The notes: generated by a model not told the origin, from the sequence alone. Positions 50,835 through 60,562 are shown, numbered from the stretch's first letter. The stretch: 64,000 nucleotides of DNA from RGIG3513 sp045658985 (GCA_045658985.1 JAZOWC010000057.1:12220-76219); one strand, 5' to 3'. Made by a program: numbers and translations.

Positions 50835-51380
50835 GTGCTTAAGAAAAGAGGAGCTATTTATTCGGTGATCGCACTGATGCTGTGTGCGGCGGTCTATCTC
50901 AACTGGAGTTATAACCAGAATAATCCCGAAGATGGGAATGACACTCAGGTGGGGACTCATACGGTAAACGGCGGATTGCTGGGAGAGTCGCTGCTTGTTA
51001 GCGGAGAGATCGCCGAATCCAAATTGGACTATTTTGCCGATGCGCGGCTGTCCAGACAAAAAGCCAGAGACGAGGCCGTAAGCATTCTCAACTCCACAAT
51101 TGAGAATGAAAAGTCCGATGAGCAGGCCGTTGCTGCGGCATCAGCAGTGATTGAAACTATGGCAAATAATGCTATGGTAGAGTCGAGGATCGAAACACTG
51201 ATCATTGCAAAAGGGTATAAAGAGTGCGTGGCATACGTCAACGATGACACGGTGAATGTCATCATTGCCAAAAAGAATGACCAGCTTCAGGATGCCGACG
51301 TGGCAAAAATCAAGGATATAGTCATCGATGAAGCGGGTGTAACGGCAGACAAAATCAAGATTATAGAGGCTCAGGATTAA
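50835..51380 (+). CDS. spoIIIAH: stage III sporulation protein AH
   Basis: 181 residues beginning LKKRGAIYSVIALMLCAAVYLNWSYN, a single anchor helix, then a ring domain with YFADARLSRQKARDEA and GVTADKIKIIE. AH in the mother-cell membrane binds forespore SpoIIQ to zip the two membranes. GTG start with AGGAGGG 7 nt upstream. Last gene of the spoIIIA operon. Confidence 0.93.
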   Translation: MLKKRGAIYSVIALMLCAAVYLNWSYNQNNPEDGNDTQVGTHTVNGGLLGESLLVSGEIAESKLDYFADARLSRQKARDEAVSILNSTIENEKSDEQAVAAASAVIETMANNAMVESRIETLIIAKGYKECVAYVNDDTVNVIIAKKNDQLQDADVAKIKDIVIDEAGVTADKIKIIEAQD

Positions 51381-51387
51381 AAACATC

Positions 51388-51416
51388 TTGCTTAAAGCGT
51401 AAAAATGTAATAAAAT
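51388..51416 (+). promoter_or_regulatory. SigA-type promoter of the Asp23-family gene
   Basis: TTGCTT (51388-51393), 17-nt spacer, TAAAAT (51411-51416), separating vegetative genes from the sporulation operon. Confidence 0.62.
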
Positions 51417-51449
51417 ATACATACAATAGTTTTTGGGAGTTGTAATGAT

Positions 51450-51788
51450 ATGGAAGACAAGAAGATATATTTCAGTAAATCCGACGCCAACGGCATAATA
51501 AGCATATCTCCCGATGTGATCGCGGGTATTGCTTCCGATGCATGCTTGGAGACACAGGGTGTTGCATCTATGGCAACCGGCCCTCTCGGCTCGCTGAGAG
51601 GTATGCAGATCCGCATTAATGATGACAAATGTCACGCAGAGGCTTTTATTATGGTACGCAACGGATTTGTTATAGCCGATGTAGCCAAAGCCGTTCAGCA
51701 GAACGTCAAGGCTGCTATTGAGGCTGGCTGCGGTATAGAGGTGTCCAAATCCGACGTATACGTTGCGGGAATAGAAATGAAAGCATAA
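51450..51788 (+). CDS. Asp23/Gls24 family envelope stress response protein
   Basis: 112-residue member of the Asp23 family, equivalent to YqhY of B. subtilis, which also stands before nusB. Features are the ISPDVIAGIASDACLETQGVASM core and a VAKAVQQNVKAAIEAGCG helix. YqhY has been connected with control of acetyl-CoA carboxylase and lipid synthesis; accB and accC, usually just upstream, are absent here. Followed by a terminator, so nusB is a separate unit. Confidence 0.9.
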   Translation: MEDKKIYFSKSDANGIISISPDVIAGIASDACLETQGVASMATGPLGSLRGMQIRINDDKCHAEAFIMVRNGFVIADVAKAVQQNVKAAIEAGCGIEVSKSDVYVAGIEMKA

Positions 51789-51795
51789 TTTCTTT

Positions 51796-51823
51796 AAAGA
51801 CTGTCCAAAGGGCAGTCTTTTTT
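51796..51823 (+). terminator. Intrinsic terminator after Asp23-family gene
   Basis: Stem 51796-51806 with 51111+700-type partner 51811-51820 (one bulged T), AAAG loop and T run. Confidence 0.82.
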
Positions 51824-51889
51824 GTTGAAAAATCTGCCGATTTATGGTATTATAATTAAAACAGTCTGCATATGCGGAGGATTGCAATT

Positions 51890-52339
51890 ATGAGCAGAAG
51901 AAATGCCAGGGAGCTTGTGCTCCATATGATCTTTGATAACGAGTGTTCCAACAACGGTGCGGAGGCTATATTGGCCCGCCGTATGGAGCCTGATTACTAT
52001 GTTACACTTGCGTCAGAGGATGAGCTGTACGCATCGGTTCCTGCTGATAGTCAGAAGGAGTATATTACTGCTGCCGTGAGCGGTGTCATTGAGCACGCAA
52101 CCGAGCTTGACTCCTATATCAGCACCTATTCCACCGGTTGGGATATTGCCAGAATTTCCAAAATATCCAAATGTATTCTGCGCCTCAGTATGTATGAGAT
52201 GAAGTATATGCAGATTCCCGTTGGCGCATCTGTTAATGAGGCGCTCGAGCTTGCCAAAAAATATGATTCAGAGGAAGCAGCACCCTTTGTCAACGGTGTG
52301 CTGGCCGCCTACATCAAAAAAGAGATCGAAAATGCGTAA
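51890..52339 (+). CDS. nusB: transcription antitermination factor NusB
   Basis: 149-residue all-helical protein that acts with S10 in rRNA antitermination. The RRNARELVLHMIFDNE start and KYDSEEAAPFVNGVLAAYIKKE end are typical. ATG 51890 has GGAGG 8 nt upstream; the earlier in-frame ATG overlaps that site. It overlaps the TsaD-like gene by 8 nt and starts a run of overlapping genes down to ispA. Confidence 0.94.
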   Translation: MSRRNARELVLHMIFDNECSNNGAEAILARRMEPDYYVTLASEDELYASVPADSQKEYITAAVSGVIEHATELDSYISTYSTGWDIARISKISKCILRLSMYEMKYMQIPVGASVNEALELAKKYDSEEAAPFVNGVLAAYIKKEIENA

Positions 52340-53264
52340 GGTCTTTCTTGGGATAGACACCAGCAACTACAAGACCTCTGCGGCTCTGTTTTGGCCCGAT
52401 ACACAACAGTGGCAGAGTGAGGGAAGGCTGCTCCCTGTCAAGAATGGGGAGCTTGGTCTGCGTCAAAGCGACGCTCTGTTCATGCATGTCAAAAGCCTTC
52501 CCGATATCGTAGATCGCCTTGATCTTGACTCATCGGTGCTTGCAGGCGTAGGATATTCCGACAGACCCAGAGCAATGGAAGGCTCGTATATGCCCTGCTT
52601 CCTTGCGGGTGCATGTACGGCAAAAAGCATAGCATCTGTAAGTGGTGTTTGCTGTGATAGCTATTCGCATCAGCAGGGGCATATTGTCTCTGCTGCTTTT
52701 TCTGTCGGAAAGCTTGATCTGATCGACGGGCCATTTTATGCCTGGCATCTCTCGGGCGGTACTACCGAGCTTTTGTACGTTGAGCCGTCGGACGGACTCT
52801 TTTCCACCGAAATATGCGGCGGCACAACAGATATATCCGCGGGCCAGCTTATTGACAGAGCTGGTGTTGCATTGGGGATGGACTTTCCCGCCGGCCCATA
52901 TGTTGAAAAAGCCGCATTGGCCTCCTCGGGCAAGCTTTATCACAGAGTAAAAGTCAACGACGGGTATTTTTCTCTTTCAGGCATTGAGAATAAGATCACG
53001 GCAATGATCTCGAACGGCGAATCTGCCGAAGATGTTTGCTCGTTTACACTCAATACCGTTGCATATTCGGTCAAAACGGCTACCGAACAGCTCCTGCAAA
53101 AACGCAGGCTGCCCGTGCTTGTTTCGGGTGGAGTTTCGGTATGCAGTTTTATTAAGAATGCTTTTTGCGATATGGAAGAAGTATACTTTGCGCAATATGG
53201 TCTGGGTGGAGACAACGCGCTTGGCGCCGCCATATTGTGTGCAAGGAAGGAGGGGCAATTATGA
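52332..53264 (+). CDS. TsaD/Kae1-like ATPase paralog
   Basis: 310 residues of the ASKHA/Kae1 fold. GIDTSNYKTS (7-16), the metal-binding pair His113 and His117 (SHQQGH, where true TsaD has HxEGH), SGGTTELL, SGGVSVCSFI, and GLGGDNALGAA near the C-terminus are readable. True TsaD makes t6A on tRNA with TsaB and TsaE and is usually 330-345 residues; this copy is shorter, departs at several motifs, and sits where folD is found in B. subtilis. A specialised paralog seems likelier than the housekeeping enzyme. Function unassigned. Confidence 0.78.
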   Translation: MRKVFLGIDTSNYKTSAALFWPDTQQWQSEGRLLPVKNGELGLRQSDALFMHVKSLPDIVDRLDLDSSVLAGVGYSDRPRAMEGSYMPCFLAGACTAKSIASVSGVCCDSYSHQQGHIVSAAFSVGKLDLIDGPFYAWHLSGGTTELLYVEPSDGLFSTEICGGTTDISAGQLIDRAGVALGMDFPAGPYVEKAALASSGKLYHRVKVNDGYFSLSGIENKITAMISNGESAEDVCSFTLNTVAYSVKTATEQLLQKRRLPVLVSGGVSVCSFIKNAFCDMEEVYFAQYGLGGDNALGAAILCARKEGQL

Positions 53265-54469
53265 ATGCTGTGACAGTAACCGAGCTGTCCAACTATATCA
53301 AATCCCTGCTTGATAACAACGAAAATCTTAACGCCGTGCTGGTGCGCGGAGAGCTTTCAAATTACAAGATCCATTCTTCGGGACATCATTATTTTTCGCT
53401 CAAGGATGACGGTGCGGTAATTTCGGCTGTTATGTTCAGAGGTGCTGCTTCCAAGATCAGGTTTATCCCGCAGAACGGTATGAAAGTTGTACTGTTTGGC
53501 AAAGTCAGCTCTTTCCCCAAAAGCGGACAGTATCAGATATATGTTTCCGATATGCAGCCTGAGGGAATAGGAGCGCTTTATGCAGCGTACGAACAACTCA
53601 AACAGAAGCTTTATGCCGAAGGCTTGTTTGACAAGTCTCACAAAAAGTCTTTGCCCAGATTCCCGTCGACGGTAGCTTTGGTCACATCTGCAACCGGTGC
53701 CGCCGTGCGGGACATGATCAGAATACTTAACAGCCGATTCCCGATGAGCAGGGTGCTTGTATGTCCCGTCAAGGTTCAGGGTGTAGGCGCGGCTGAAGAT
53801 ATAGCCGCTATGCTTGATTACGTCAATGAGCACAGGCTGGCCGACGTTATTATATGCGGCAGAGGCGGCGGCTCTATAGAAGATTTGTGGGCGTTTAACG
53901 AAGAGGTCCTTGCCCGTGCAATATACCGTTCGGAAATCCCCGTTATATCCGCTGTGGGACACGAGCCTGATATTACGATTGCGGATTACGTTGCCGACGT
54001 TCGCGCGGCAACTCCCTCCAACGGTGCGGAGATCGCGGTTTATGATTCTACCGAGTTGAGAGCATTGATCTCGGGCGCATGGAGCCGTATGCTTCACGCT
54101 GAAAAAAATACCATAGACCGCAGACGTCAAAAACTTATGCAGCTGTCTGCAAAGAAAGAGATGTCCTCACCGCAGCAGTATTTGTCTGACAGACGGATGT
54201 ATCTGGCAATGCTGGAGCAAAGAATGGAAAAAACTCTGCAGTCTATTATATCCCGCAAAAAACAGGCATTTGTCAAAGCCGCAGCAACCCTGGATGCTAT
54301 CAGTCCGCTGAAAGTCATTGGCCGTGGTTACTCAATGGTTACTGAAAACGGACGTGTTCTGAGATCGGTGGACGCCGTGCAGATAGGTGACGATGTGGAT
54401 ATCACGATGGCTGACGGCACCCTCAAATGCCGCGTAAATGAAAAAAGGAGAGAAAACAATGGAAAATAA
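53261..54469 (+). CDS. xseA: exodeoxyribonuclease VII large subunit
   Basis: 402 residues. The N-terminal OB fold starts VTELSNYIKSLLDNNENLNAVLVRGELSN (seen in parts). The catalytic domain has RGGGSIEDLWAFNEE and PVISAVGHEPDITIADYVADVRAATPSN in sections, and a helical C-terminal region follows. ATG 53261 has GGAGGGG upstream and overlaps the preceding stop. It degrades single-stranded DNA together with XseB, whose gene overlaps its end by 11 nt. Confidence 0.96.
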   Translation: MNAVTVTELSNYIKSLLDNNENLNAVLVRGELSNYKIHSSGHHYFSLKDDGAVISAVMFRGAASKIRFIPQNGMKVVLFGKVSSFPKSGQYQIYVSDMQPEGIGALYAAYEQLKQKLYAEGLFDKSHKKSLPRFPSTVALVTSATGAAVRDMIRILNSRFPMSRVLVCPVKVQGVGAAEDIAAMLDYVNEHRLADVIICGRGGGSIEDLWAFNEEVLARAIYRSEIPVISAVGHEPDITIADYVADVRAATPSNGAEIAVYDSTELRALISGAWSRMLHAEKNTIDRRRQKLMQLSAKKEMSSPQQYLSDRRMYLAMLEQRMEKTLQSIISRKKQAFVKAAATLDAISPLKVIGRGYSMVTENGRVLRSVDAVQIGDDVDITMADGTLKCRVNEKRRENNGK

Positions 54470-54692
54470 TGCTTTTGTTTTTGAAGCCGCAATGAAAAGA
54501 ATCGAAGAAATCGTCTCTGCGCTTGAGAAAGGTGATGTTGCTCTGGACAAGAGCCTTGCACTGTTTCAGGAGGGCGCTGAGCTTATCAAAAAGTGTTCCA
54601 CGGCTTTGGATACTGCCGAGCAGAAGGTTTCTATGCTTATAAAGGGCGAAGATGGTCCTGAGCGGACCGATTTTGACGGTGATAACGTATGA
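54459..54692 (+). CDS. xseB: exodeoxyribonuclease VII small subunit
   Basis: 77-residue helical protein with the family core FEAAMKRIEEIVSALEKGDVALDKSLALFQEG. ATG 54459 has AAAGGAG 8 nt upstream. Several copies bind each XseA. Overlaps ispA by 4 nt. Confidence 0.95.
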   Translation: MENNAFVFEAAMKRIEEIVSALEKGDVALDKSLALFQEGAELIKKCSTALDTAEQKVSMLIKGEDGPERTDFDGDNV

Positions 54693-55561
54693 ATGTAGCG
54701 TCCGAACTCAAAACACGGGCTGCTGAGATAGAAAACAGGCTATACAGACTTGTTCCTGACATCAAAGGCGGACAGCAGCGCGTTTTGGATGCCATGAGAT
54801 ACAGTCTTGAGGCGGGCGGTAAGCGTCTGCGTCCTGTGCTTTTTGTTGAGTTCTACCGACTTGCGGGGGGCAGAGACCGGGCTGCTGCAATCGATATGGC
54901 CTGTGCCCTTGAGATGATACACACGTACTCTCTCATACATGATGACCTGCCGTGCATGGATGACGATGATCTGCGCAGAGGGAAGCCCTCCTGTCACAAA
55001 GCTTTTGACTATGCAACGGCTCTGCTGGCAGGTGACGGCCTATTGAATCTCGCTTTTGAGACAATGACATCCTCTGCAGATCCAAACAGCGTAAAAACCG
55101 CGGCATATGTTTCAAAAATGAGCGGAGTGCTCGGAATGATCGGCGGGCAGACTATTGACGTGTGCAAGGACGGTTGTTTGTCTGATCTTGATGAGCTGCA
55201 GAATATGGTCGCGATGAAGACCGGAGCGCTGATAAAAGCCGCTTGTGTCGGCGGATGTATTTTTGCCGGGGCAGGGGAGAGCGTTATCCGCTGTGCGGAG
55301 AGATATGCCGAGTACATAGGCCTGGCGTTTCAGATCAGGGATGACCTGCTTGATGCAATCGGTGATGAGAAGACCCTCGGCAAAAAAATCGGCAGCGACA
55401 GCAAGCTGAGCAAAACAACCTTCTACTCCGAGCTGGGCCGCAGCGGGTGCGAGGAGAGAATTAGCCGATATACGGATGCTGCGCTTACGGAATGTAATAA
55501 TTTTGAGGATAATGAGTTTCTGCGGAAGCTGACATCCTGGCTGGCCGGCAGAACTGTCTGA
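54689..55561 (+). CDS. ispA: polyprenyl synthetase (farnesyl diphosphate synthase type)
   Basis: 290-residue enzyme that condenses IPP with allylic diphosphates. The first Asp-rich motif is DDLPCMDDDDLRRG (from Asp85) and the second QIRDDLLDAIGD near 225. GGKRLRPVL is the usual N-terminal signature. Stands between xseB and dxs, as in most Firmicutes, so isoprenoid precursor supply and elongation are clustered. Followed by a terminator. Confidence 0.95.
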   Translation: MNVASELKTRAAEIENRLYRLVPDIKGGQQRVLDAMRYSLEAGGKRLRPVLFVEFYRLAGGRDRAAAIDMACALEMIHTYSLIHDDLPCMDDDDLRRGKPSCHKAFDYATALLAGDGLLNLAFETMTSSADPNSVKTAAYVSKMSGVLGMIGGQTIDVCKDGCLSDLDELQNMVAMKTGALIKAACVGGCIFAGAGESVIRCAERYAEYIGLAFQIRDDLLDAIGDEKTLGKKIGSDSKLSKTTFYSELGRSGCEERISRYTDAALTECNNFEDNEFLRKLTSWLAGRTV

Positions 55562-55584
55562 ACATTCGAATATTAAATTATGCA

Positions 55585-55622
55585 GGCACTGAATAAAATC
55601 TTATTCAGTGCCTTGCAATTTT
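55585..55622 (+). terminator. Intrinsic terminator after ispA
   Basis: A 12-bp perfect stem (55585-55596 with 55601-55612), AATC loop, then TTGCAATTTT, an imperfect T tract. Confidence 0.75.
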
Positions 55623-55672
55623 ATACACTATGTGGTAACATAATATGGAATATGGTTATCTGAGGTAATTTG

Positions 55673-57550
55673 ATGATTGATTATACAATTTTATCAGATA
55701 TATACACACCTGATGATCTCAAAAAGCTTCCGCAGGATAAGCTCCCGCAGCTTTGTGAGGAGATACGCAGATTTCTGATTGAGAAGGTCTCCAAAACAGG
55801 TGGTCATCTTGCATCCAATCTTGGTATTGTCGAGCTTTCTGTTGCACTGCATTATGTTTTTGATTCACCTGACGATCATATTATGTTTGATGTCGGACAT
55901 CAGTGCTACGTCCATAAGCTGCTTACCGGGAGGAAAGACCGATTTGACTCATTGCGCAGACTGGACGGTATCTCTGGCTTTTTGAAGCCCTCTGAGAGCG
56001 AGCATGACTGTTTTGTTTCCGGTCATGCGTCCAACTCCATATCTGCAATTCTCGGTATGGCGAGAGGAGATAAACTGCGCGGCAGGAACGTATCTTCCGT
56101 ATGCGTTATCGGTGACGGAGCGCTGACAGGCGGCATGGCTTATGAGGCGCTTAACGATGCGGGCAGATCGGGACTTCCGCTGGTTATAATTCTCAATGAC
56201 AACGATATGTCCATCAGCAAGAGCGTTGGCGGACTTGCGCTGTGGCTGTCCAGAATACGCCTCAAACCCAAGTATTTCTCGCTCAAGTACAGCACTCAGG
56301 CTTTCCTCAGAAAGTTCGGTAAAGCAGGTCTGAGAGCTATAGAACGGATTTCTGATTTTAAGAGCGACTTCAAGCACAAAATACTGCCGGAGAATATTTT
56401 CAGCGTTCTGGGATTTGATTATCTTGGCCCTGCCGACGGTAATGATATAGAGAGTATATTGCCTCTTCTGTCTCAGGCCAAGAAGCTTAACCGCCCTGTT
56501 GTCATCCATCTCAAGACAGTCAAGGGCAAGGGGTATTCCTACTCCGAAGAAGCACCCGATTTTTATCACGGCGTTTCGGCATTCGATTCATCCAAGGGTA
56601 CATCGTCCAAATCGGGTCTTTCTTTTGCCAAGGTTTTCGGTGACACAATGATTGATATGTCACGCCGTGATGACCGAGTATGTGCTGTTACTGCGGCTAT
56701 GGATATGGGCACCGGACTCAGCCAGTACAAGCAGGAGTTTGCGGACAGATTCTTTGACGTTGGTATTGCGGAGGGCCACGCCGTGACTATGTGTGCCGGT
56801 ATGGCAAAAGTCGGTATGATACCGGTATTTGCAGTATATTCCACCTTCCTGCAGAGGGGATACGATCAGCTGCTGCACGATACGGCACTCAATGGCGTTC
56901 ACGTTGTATTCGGTGTTGATCATACCGGTTCGGTTGGTGCAGACGGTCCTACGCACCATGGGTTATTTGATACGTCATTTCTCAGATCGGTGCCCGGTAT
57001 GGCCATTTATGCGCCGTCTTCATACGCTGAGCTGGAGAGTGCGCTCAATATGGCTGTATTTGACCATACAGGCCCGGTGGCCGTCAAATACCCAAAAGGC
57101 AACGAGGGTGGCTTTGGCGGTAATTCTTTTGGCAAATCATCGGTATGTCTGCTTGAAGGTACAGATGTTACACTTGTTTCATATGGTATTATGATTAACG
57201 AGGCTTTGGATGCTGCCGCATTTTTGAAAGAAAAAGGCATTAGTGCCTCGGTCATCAAAATAAACAGACTTGATGCGGTAGATATGCATCCGATTACAGC
57301 GTCTGCATCCGCGACAAATCACGTATTTGTGATCGAGGATTGTGTCCGGGCGGGATCGGTTGGAGAGTATATCGCATCTGAGCTGATCAAGACGCAGAAT
57401 AAACCTGCTGTGCACCTGCTTAACTTCGATGACAGTTTCAGTGAGGTAGGTACTACGGCAGAGAATTACAGATTGCACGGTATTGACGGACACGGGATAT
57501 GTTCTGCCGTTATGTCTGCGCTTAATAATGAACACATGGAGGGGATATGA
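55673..57550 (+). CDS. dxs: 1-deoxy-D-xylulose-5-phosphate synthase
   Basis: 625-residue thiamine-diphosphate enzyme; pyruvate plus glyceraldehyde 3-phosphate gives DXP, the first step of the MEP isoprenoid route. HLASNLGIVELSVALHYVFD, GDGALTGGMAYEALNDAG (ThDP motif) and the transketolase pyrimidine-binding domain with DVGIAEGHAVTMCAGMA are present. GAGG lies 7 nt before ATG 55673. nadK overlaps its stop; in many relatives tlyA sits between them but is absent here. Confidence 0.97.
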   Translation: MIDYTILSDIYTPDDLKKLPQDKLPQLCEEIRRFLIEKVSKTGGHLASNLGIVELSVALHYVFDSPDDHIMFDVGHQCYVHKLLTGRKDRFDSLRRLDGISGFLKPSESEHDCFVSGHASNSISAILGMARGDKLRGRNVSSVCVIGDGALTGGMAYEALNDAGRSGLPLVIILNDNDMSISKSVGGLALWLSRIRLKPKYFSLKYSTQAFLRKFGKAGLRAIERISDFKSDFKHKILPENIFSVLGFDYLGPADGNDIESILPLLSQAKKLNRPVVIHLKTVKGKGYSYSEEAPDFYHGVSAFDSSKGTSSKSGLSFAKVFGDTMIDMSRRDDRVCAVTAAMDMGTGLSQYKQEFADRFFDVGIAEGHAVTMCAGMAKVGMIPVFAVYSTFLQRGYDQLLHDTALNGVHVVFGVDHTGSVGADGPTHHGLFDTSFLRSVPGMAIYAPSSYAELESALNMAVFDHTGPVAVKYPKGNEGGFGGNSFGKSSVCLLEGTDVTLVSYGIMINEALDAAAFLKEKGISASVIKINRLDAVDMHPITASASATNHVFVIEDCVRAGSVGEYIASELIKTQNKPAVHLLNFDDSFSEVGTTAENYRLHGIDGHGICSAVMSALNNEHMEGI

Positions 57551-58413
57551 TGAAAAAAATTTTCGTGCATCCCAATCCGACCAAAGACGGAATGAAAGAA
57601 GTCGTTGCAGAGATCGTTCCGCAGCTTTTGGAGCTTGGTTTTGAACTTTATATGGATCGGTCGGCGGATTGCCTGCCAGATTGTCTCGATGGCGTGGAGC
57701 TGATGTCGTTTGATGAGGCACTCAACGCCTGCGATTTTGTGATGGTAATAGGCGGAGACGGTACGATCCTCCGTATCGCTATACCGGCATCTATGGCCGA
57801 CAAGCCTGTTTTGGGTATTAACAAAGGTACACTCGGCTTTATACCTGAGCTTGAGGTTAGTGAGATATCTCTGATGCAGGCATTGCACACCGGAGATTAT
57901 CATTTTGATACCCGTATGATGCTTGATATTATGGTCGAGTCGTCAAGCGGCGAGCTGATATTCAGGGGAACAGCGCTCAATGATGCATCGATAATCAAGG
58001 GTACGCTGTCCAAGATGATTGATATATGTGTCAACGCAAACGGCAAAAAAACAATTGCTTTCAAGGGTGACGGTGTTATAGTATGTACTCCGACGGGCTC
58101 TACGGCATATTCGCTGTCGGCAGGCGGGCCAATTCTTGAGCCGACCTGTTCGTGTATGGCTGTTACGCCGATATGCCCTCACTCTATCAACATCAAATCT
58201 TTTGTTATCCCTGCCGAGCATGATATCGAAGTAAAGATCAATCCAGGATCCAATGCTGCATTTATCCTCGCAGACGGATCGGCACCTGTTCAGCTCTCAG
58301 AGGGAGATAAAATCAGGATCAAAAAATCAGAACTCAGTCTTGATCTCATAAGAATCAAAGATCCCGGGTTCTACGAAGTAATAAGAAAAAAGCTTTCAAA
58401 GGAGAGTTCATAA
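57550..58413 (+). CDS. nadK: NAD kinase
   Basis: 287-residue enzyme that phosphorylates NAD to NADP. The GGDGTILR motif (68-75) and NGKKTIAFKGDGVIVCTPTGSTAYSLSAGGP (seen in parts) are diagnostic. ATG 57550 is 7 nt from GGAGG and shares a base with the dxs stop; ATG 57547, one codon earlier, is also possible. Clustered dxs-nadK-argR-recN is common in Clostridia. Confidence 0.95.
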   Translation: MKKIFVHPNPTKDGMKEVVAEIVPQLLELGFELYMDRSADCLPDCLDGVELMSFDEALNACDFVMVIGGDGTILRIAIPASMADKPVLGINKGTLGFIPELEVSEISLMQALHTGDYHFDTRMMLDIMVESSSGELIFRGTALNDASIIKGTLSKMIDICVNANGKKTIAFKGDGVIVCTPTGSTAYSLSAGGPILEPTCSCMAVTPICPHSINIKSFVIPAEHDIEVKINPGSNAAFILADGSAPVQLSEGDKIRIKKSELSLDLIRIKDPGFYEVIRKKLSKESS

Positions 58414-58414
58414 A

Positions 58415-58867
58415 GTGAAGTTTCAGAGACAGGCAGCAATACTGCGAATAATCAGCGAGAATGAGATCAAAACTCAGGAGGAACTTTCGACTCTTGTGTG
58501 CCAGGCAGGTTTCCCCGCAACTCAGGCTACCATTTCCCGAGATATCAAGGAATTGAAACTTGTCAAGGTCTCCACGATGGACAATGGCTACAAGTATGCA
58601 GCCCCCAACAAGCACGGCAGTGCAACTTATATGTCCAGACTCAGAAATATCTTCAAAGAGTGTGTAATCCGCATCGACAGAGCACAGAATCTGGTCGTGG
58701 TCAAGACTCTTACAGGTATGGCTAATGCAGCCGCCGCAGCGATGGATGCTATGGAGATGGAGGATATAGTCGGCACCATCGCAGGCGACGATACCATCCT
58801 CATTATTCTCCACACCAATGACGAAGCAGAAAAGTTCTGTATTACTGCAGGAGATCTGCTCAAATAA
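58415..58867 (+). CDS. argR: arginine repressor ArgR/AhrC
   Basis: 150-residue hexameric regulator. The winged HTH has ATQATISRDIKELKLVKV (residues about 32-50), and the C-terminal arginine-binding domain has GTIAGDDTILII. GTG start after AAAGGAG. No arginine genes are nearby; its place before recN follows the conserved B. subtilis ahrC-recN order. Confidence 0.96.
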   Translation: MKFQRQAAILRIISENEIKTQEELSTLVCQAGFPATQATISRDIKELKLVKVSTMDNGYKYAAPNKHGSATYMSRLRNIFKECVIRIDRAQNLVVVKTLTGMANAAAAAMDAMEMEDIVGTIAGDDTILIILHTNDEAEKFCITAGDLLK

Positions 58868-58879
58868 AGGAAGACAGTT

Positions 58880-60562
58880 ATGCTCAAACGTTTGTATATA
58901 GAAAACGTTGCAATAATTGAAAAAATAGAAATAGAGTTTGAGAGAGGTCTGTGCGTACTGTCCGGTGAGACCGGCGCGGGCAAATCTATAATCATTGACT
59001 CTATCAATGCTCTATGCGGCGGTAGAGTCAGTCGTGAACTGATACGCACGGGCGCCAACAGTGCGGTCGTTTCTGCCGTGTTCGAGGATATTCCGGACAG
59101 TGTCAAAGCTGCCGCATCGGATATGGGCGTTGATGCCGCTGACGGACTGCTTCTCAGGCGTGAGATGTATCTCTCGGGGCACAATGCCTGCCATATCAAC
59201 GGACAGCCTGCTGCGCTGGGCATGCTCAGACAGCTGGGCACTTTGCTCATTAATATTCACGGGCAGCATGACGGGTTGTATCTGCTTGATGAGAATCTGC
59301 ATATTGACTATCTTGATGAATATGCCTCACTCCGTCCGCTGCTTGATGAGTATCTGGCGGAATACGAGGCGCTGCTTGCTCTCAACCGCAGGATAAAGGC
59401 ATTGTCTCTCAGCGAGAGCGAAAAGCAAAAGCGTCTTGCTGTTATCGAAAAACAGATTGCCGAACTCGAGGCCGTACAGCCACAGGAGAATGAGTATACA
59501 GAGCTGACTCAGCTCAGGAGCAGGCTTTATGCTGAGGAGAAACTTGCAGGTAATCTGTCACAGGCTCTGTTGTATCTCGAGGGTACGGACGAGGCACCCG
59601 GCGCATATTCGGGTGTGAACTCCGCCCACGGATACGTAATGCATGTCAAGACTGCTGAATGTGAGGAGCTGGCGTCTCAGCTTACCGAAGCATCAGGTAT
59701 GATCAACGATATAGTATCAAGGCTGTCTTTGATACTGTCCAAGCTTGAATATTCACCTGAACTTCTTGACAGTACCGAGTCGAGACTGGATAAACTGGAA
59801 AAACTTGCATCAAAATGTTCCTGTGAGCCGCATGAACTTGACAAAATCCTGAAGCTCCTATATGATGAACAAGGCTCGCTTGTTTCGCTTGATGACAACA
59901 TTGACAGTCTGAAAGAAGAATATGTCGGACAGCGTGCAAAAGTCACGTCTCTGGCGCAAAAACTGCACGACAGCAGACAAAAAGCGGCTACGCAGCTATC
60001 AGCGCGTATTGAGGAGAGTCTGGCGTTTTTGAGCATGCCCAATGCAAGGTTCTGTATAGAGATAGATCCTGCATCCGAGCAAAAAACCAAGTTTACCAAA
60101 AAAGGCACTGATACAGTCAGATTTTTACTCTCTGCCAACAGGGGAGAAGATCCAAAACCTCTATCGAAGGTTGCATCGGGCGGCGAACTGTCGAGAATTA
60201 TGCTCTCATTTAAGAACGTACTCGGCAGTGGAGACAGCGCAACGGCGATTTTTGATGAGATAGATACCGGTGTCAGCGGCAAGGCTGCAAGCAGGGTTGC
60301 AAGTATGCTCAGGTCTATCGCAGGCAGCCGACAGGTACTGTGTGTGACTCATTTGCCGCAGATCGCATGTGCCGCTCAGCATCAGTACAGGATCAGCAAA
60401 TCCACCGTTGGAGCAAGAACACAGACTAAAGTAGAAAAGCTTGACAGAGCAGGCAGGATAGAGGATCTGTGTCGCTTGATAGGCGGAGAACATATTACAC
60501 AAGCAACAGCCGCAAGTGCCGAGCAGATGCTTATGCAGGCTGAAAATGAATACAAAGATTAA
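58880..60562 (+). CDS. recN: DNA repair protein RecN
   Basis: 560-residue SMC-like ATPase for double-strand break repair. Walker A GETGAGKSIIIDSIN is near 31-45. A central coiled coil spans about 155-370. The signature SGGELSRIMLSFKN and Walker B AIFDEIDTGVSG are near the C-terminus, followed by VTHLPQIA. AGGAAGAC upstream. Followed by tyrS after 17 nt, an unusual neighbour. Confidence 0.97.
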   Translation: MLKRLYIENVAIIEKIEIEFERGLCVLSGETGAGKSIIIDSINALCGGRVSRELIRTGANSAVVSAVFEDIPDSVKAAASDMGVDAADGLLLRREMYLSGHNACHINGQPAALGMLRQLGTLLINIHGQHDGLYLLDENLHIDYLDEYASLRPLLDEYLAEYEALLALNRRIKALSLSESEKQKRLAVIEKQIAELEAVQPQENEYTELTQLRSRLYAEEKLAGNLSQALLYLEGTDEAPGAYSGVNSAHGYVMHVKTAECEELASQLTEASGMINDIVSRLSLILSKLEYSPELLDSTESRLDKLEKLASKCSCEPHELDKILKLLYDEQGSLVSLDDNIDSLKEEYVGQRAKVTSLAQKLHDSRQKAATQLSARIEESLAFLSMPNARFCIEIDPASEQKTKFTKKGTDTVRFLLSANRGEDPKPLSKVASGGELSRIMLSFKNVLGSGDSATAIFDEIDTGVSGKAASRVASMLRSIAGSRQVLCVTHLPQIACAAQHQYRISKSTVGARTQTKVEKLDRAGRIEDLCRLIGGEHITQATAASAEQMLMQAENEYKD

